Part shown: positions 6,265 through 7,202 of the stretch, in pieces
Layout: the number at the start of each line of letters is the position of its first letter
Position numbering within the stretch: position 1 is the stretch's first letter
Source: Acidimicrobiia bacterium
GTDB taxonomy: Bacteria > Actinomycetota > Acidimicrobiia > Spongiisociales > ZC4RG35
DNA length: 7,202 bases
NCBI GenBank assembly: GCA_025929005.1
Contig: JAICND010000069.1
Location: 1-7,202, forward strand
Direction of reading: 5' to 3'
Made by a program: the position numbers and the translations under genes
Notes under the pieces: model-generated
Told to the model about the DNA's origin: nothing
The model's database searches: none
Seen by the model: the letters and a program-made list of their open reading frames with translations, nothing else

Positions 6265-6377
6265 TCGGCAAAGTCATACGGGCCCAGGGCACTGTCGCTC
6301 ACAAGCTCCCGAACACCACGTTCAAGGTGCGATTCGACGGTGGCCTGGAATTGTTCGCGCTTGGGAGAATTCGATGA
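6261..6377 (+). CDS. infA: Truncated IF-1-like protein (N-terminal half only)
   Basis: IF-1 is a ~72-residue OB-fold protein that occupies the ribosomal A site during initiation. This 38-codon reading frame sits exactly at the infA position between map and rpmJ. Its sequence VIRAQGTVAHKLPNTTFKV parallels the IF-1 opening (E. coli has EMQGTVLETLPNTMFRV, quoted from memory), and DGGLELFA follows as the third-strand region. It then ends with LGRIR and a stop, so strands 4-5 and the conserved YIRIL...GD and PYDL segments are absent. No remainder is found in any frame, because rpmJ begins immediately. TTG at 6261 aligns with the IF-1 N-terminus and overlaps the map stop (TTGA); the TGA overlaps the rpmJ ATG (ATGA). 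It may be a decayed remnant kept for coupling, a functional mini-IF-1, or a deletion artefact. I favour a real short reading frame; whether it acts as IF-1 is unknown. Confidence 0.7.
   Translation: MIGKVIRAQGTVAHKLPNTTFKVRFDGGLELFALGRIR
6363..6367 (+). promoter_or_regulatory. Shine-Dalgarno site of rpmJ inside the last codons of the infA-like gene
   Basis: GGGAG lies six bases before the rpmJ ATG at 6374. The same bases encode the GR of the terminal GRIR of the short IF-1-like protein, so this coding end is constrained by the next gene's ribosome site. Confidence 0.7.
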
Positions 6378-6487
6378 AAGTAAGACCCTCGACAAAGAAG
6401 ATGTGCGAGAAGTGCCGGATCATCCGGCGGCATGGTCGCGTCTGGGTTATCTGCCCGAACCCCCGACACAAGCAGCGACAGGGGTAA
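6374..6487 (+). CDS. rpmJ: 50S ribosomal protein L36, zinc-binding form
   Basis: L36 is the smallest large-subunit protein and organises 23S rRNA around a zinc knuckle. The 37-residue product has the family's exact size and the full zinc set C11, C14, C27 and H32: KKMCEKCRIIRRHGRVWVIC then PNPRHKQRQG. The start is preceded by GGGAG at six bases and overlaps the stop of the short infA-like gene (ATGA, 6374-6377). Its TAA stop (6485-6487) lies eight bases before the rpsM ATG. It is the C+ (zinc) version; nothing appears altered. Confidence 0.96.
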   Translation: MKVRPSTKKMCEKCRIIRRHGRVWVICPNPRHKQRQG

Positions 6488-6495
6488 CCGCGTTC

Positions 6496-6873
6496 ATGGC
6501 TCGTATTGCAGGCGTCGATCTCCCTCGCGACAAGAGGCTCGAAATTGGTCTCACCTATATCTTTGGAATCGGGCTCACCCGCTCCCACGAAATCTGTCAG
6601 GAGCTATCCCTGAACCCCGACACGAGGGTCAAAGACCTGACTGAAGACGAGGCAGCGCGGATCCGCCGTCACATCGAACAGAACTACCAGGTCGAAGGAG
6701 ATCTGCGCCGCGAGGTCCAACAGAACATCAAGCGCAAGATCGAGATCGGCTCCTATCAGGGCATCCGTCATCGCCGGGGGCTTCCGGTTCGGGGTCAGCG
6801 CACCCATACCAATGCCCGGACCCGCAAAGGACCGAAGGTGGCTATTGCGGGCAAGAAGAAGCTCAAGAAGTAG
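6496..6873 (+). CDS. rpsM: 30S ribosomal protein S13
   Basis: S13 lies in the head of the small subunit, contacting P-site tRNA and forming bridges to L5. The 125-residue product begins MARIAGVDLPRDKRLEIGLT, has the helix-two-turns-helix region FGIGLTRSHEIC (23-34), and carries the S13 signature KRKIEIGSYQGIRHRRGLPV (79-98) and RGQRTHTNARTRKGP (99-113). The tail is basic (GKKKLKK). The frame is open upstream across infA and rpmJ, but ATG 6496 gives the exact family N-terminus. AGGGG at 6480-6484, overlapping the end of rpmJ, is a plausible though slightly distant ribosome site (11 bases). It begins the alpha-operon block (S13-S11-S4-RpoA-L17). Confidence 0.97.
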   Translation: MARIAGVDLPRDKRLEIGLTYIFGIGLTRSHEICQELSLNPDTRVKDLTEDEAARIRRHIEQNYQVEGDLRREVQQNIKRKIEIGSYQGIRHRRGLPVRGQRTHTNARTRKGPKVAIAGKKKLKK

Positions 6874-6885
6874 GCGAGGGGATTC

Positions 6886-7202
6886 GTGGCAAAACAGACT
6901 CAGAAAGAAGGGACCCAGCCAACCGGTCAGAAGCGGGTCCGTCGCCGCGAGCGGAAGAACATCTCGCACGGCCAGGCCCACATCAAGGCGTCCTTCAACA
7001 ACACGATCATCAACATCACCGACCAGGGCGGGAACACGGTGGTGTGGACCTCTGGAGGAGCGGTGGGGTTCAAGGGTTCGCGTAAGTCGACTCCCTACGC
7101 CGCTCAGGTGGCAGCCGAAGAGGCAGCCCGCCGGGCCGGCGAGCACGGGATCCGCAAGATCGACGTGATCGTTTCGGGGACCGGCTCCGGACGCGATACC
7201 GC
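6886..7202 (+). CDS. rpsK: 30S ribosomal protein S11, 5' part (3' end outside window)
   Basis: S11 is a platform protein of the small subunit near the E site and the mRNA exit. The first 105 codons are present, and the window ends inside codon 106. The N-terminal basic segment (KRVRRRERKN, 16-25) leads to the family block ISHGQAHIKASFNNTIINIT (26-45), then VGFKGSRKSTPYAAQVAA (60-77) and the final SGTGSGRDT (97-105). Family members more often read GPGSGRE at this last site, so Thr for Pro and Asp for Glu are mild deviations. GTG at 6886 follows GAGGGGA (6876-6882) closely and gives the expected start. About 25-30 residues are missing beyond the window edge, where rpsD would be expected next. 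Confidence 0.96.
   Translation, partial: MAKQTQKEGTQPTGQKRVRRRERKNISHGQAHIKASFNNTIINITDQGGNTVVWTSGGAVGFKGSRKSTPYAAQVAAEEAARRAGEHGIRKIDVIVSGTGSGRDT

Noticed and set aside
6340..6495. Upstream extension of the rpsM frame
   Set aside because: This part is rpmJ and infA read in another frame. The S13 N-terminus MARIAGVDLP starts precisely at 6496.

Overview
The window is one continuous stretch of a bacterial ribosomal-protein superoperon (the spc block running into the alpha block), all on the + strand. The order is rplX(3' end)-rplE-rpsZ/rpsN-rpsH-rplF-rplR-rpsE-rpmD-rplO-secY-adk-map-infA(short)-rpmJ-rpsM-rpsK(5' end). The DNA is GC-rich with GC-ending codons and frequent GTG starts. Together with a 181-residue adenylate kinase that has the short LID, and the adk-map-infA-rpmJ order, this suggests a high-GC Gram-positive (Actinomycetota), possibly an early-branching class such as Acidimicrobiia. 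The phylum is an inference; the class is only a guess.

Region by region: positions 1-3535 encode nine ribosomal proteins (L24 end, L5, S14, S8, L6, L18, S5, L30, L15). Positions 3565-6264 encode SecY, adenylate kinase and methionine aminopeptidase. Positions 6261-7202 encode a shortened IF-1-like protein, L36, S13 and the start of S11. Packing is extremely tight. Most neighbours overlap by 1, 4 or 8 bases or are separated by 1-12 bases, so no internal promoter or terminator is apparent and translational coupling is likely throughout. The one larger gap (29 bases, rplO to secY) is where a perfect 25-base inverted repeat sits.

The genes serve one programme: building ribosomes (r-proteins, IF-1), inserting and exporting new proteins (SecY), removing the initiator methionine (Map), and balancing adenine nucleotides (Adk).

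The most interesting departures from the standard operon are: (1) the gene at the infA position encodes only 38 residues, matching the N-terminal half of IF-1, yet is joined to both neighbours by clean 4-base overlaps; (2) the perfect palindrome across the rplO stop codon; (3) an L30 with a charged C-terminal tail made of an 18-base tandem repeat. No mobile element, CRISPR, tRNA or rRNA gene was seen, and no gene-free stretch longer than 29 bases exists.
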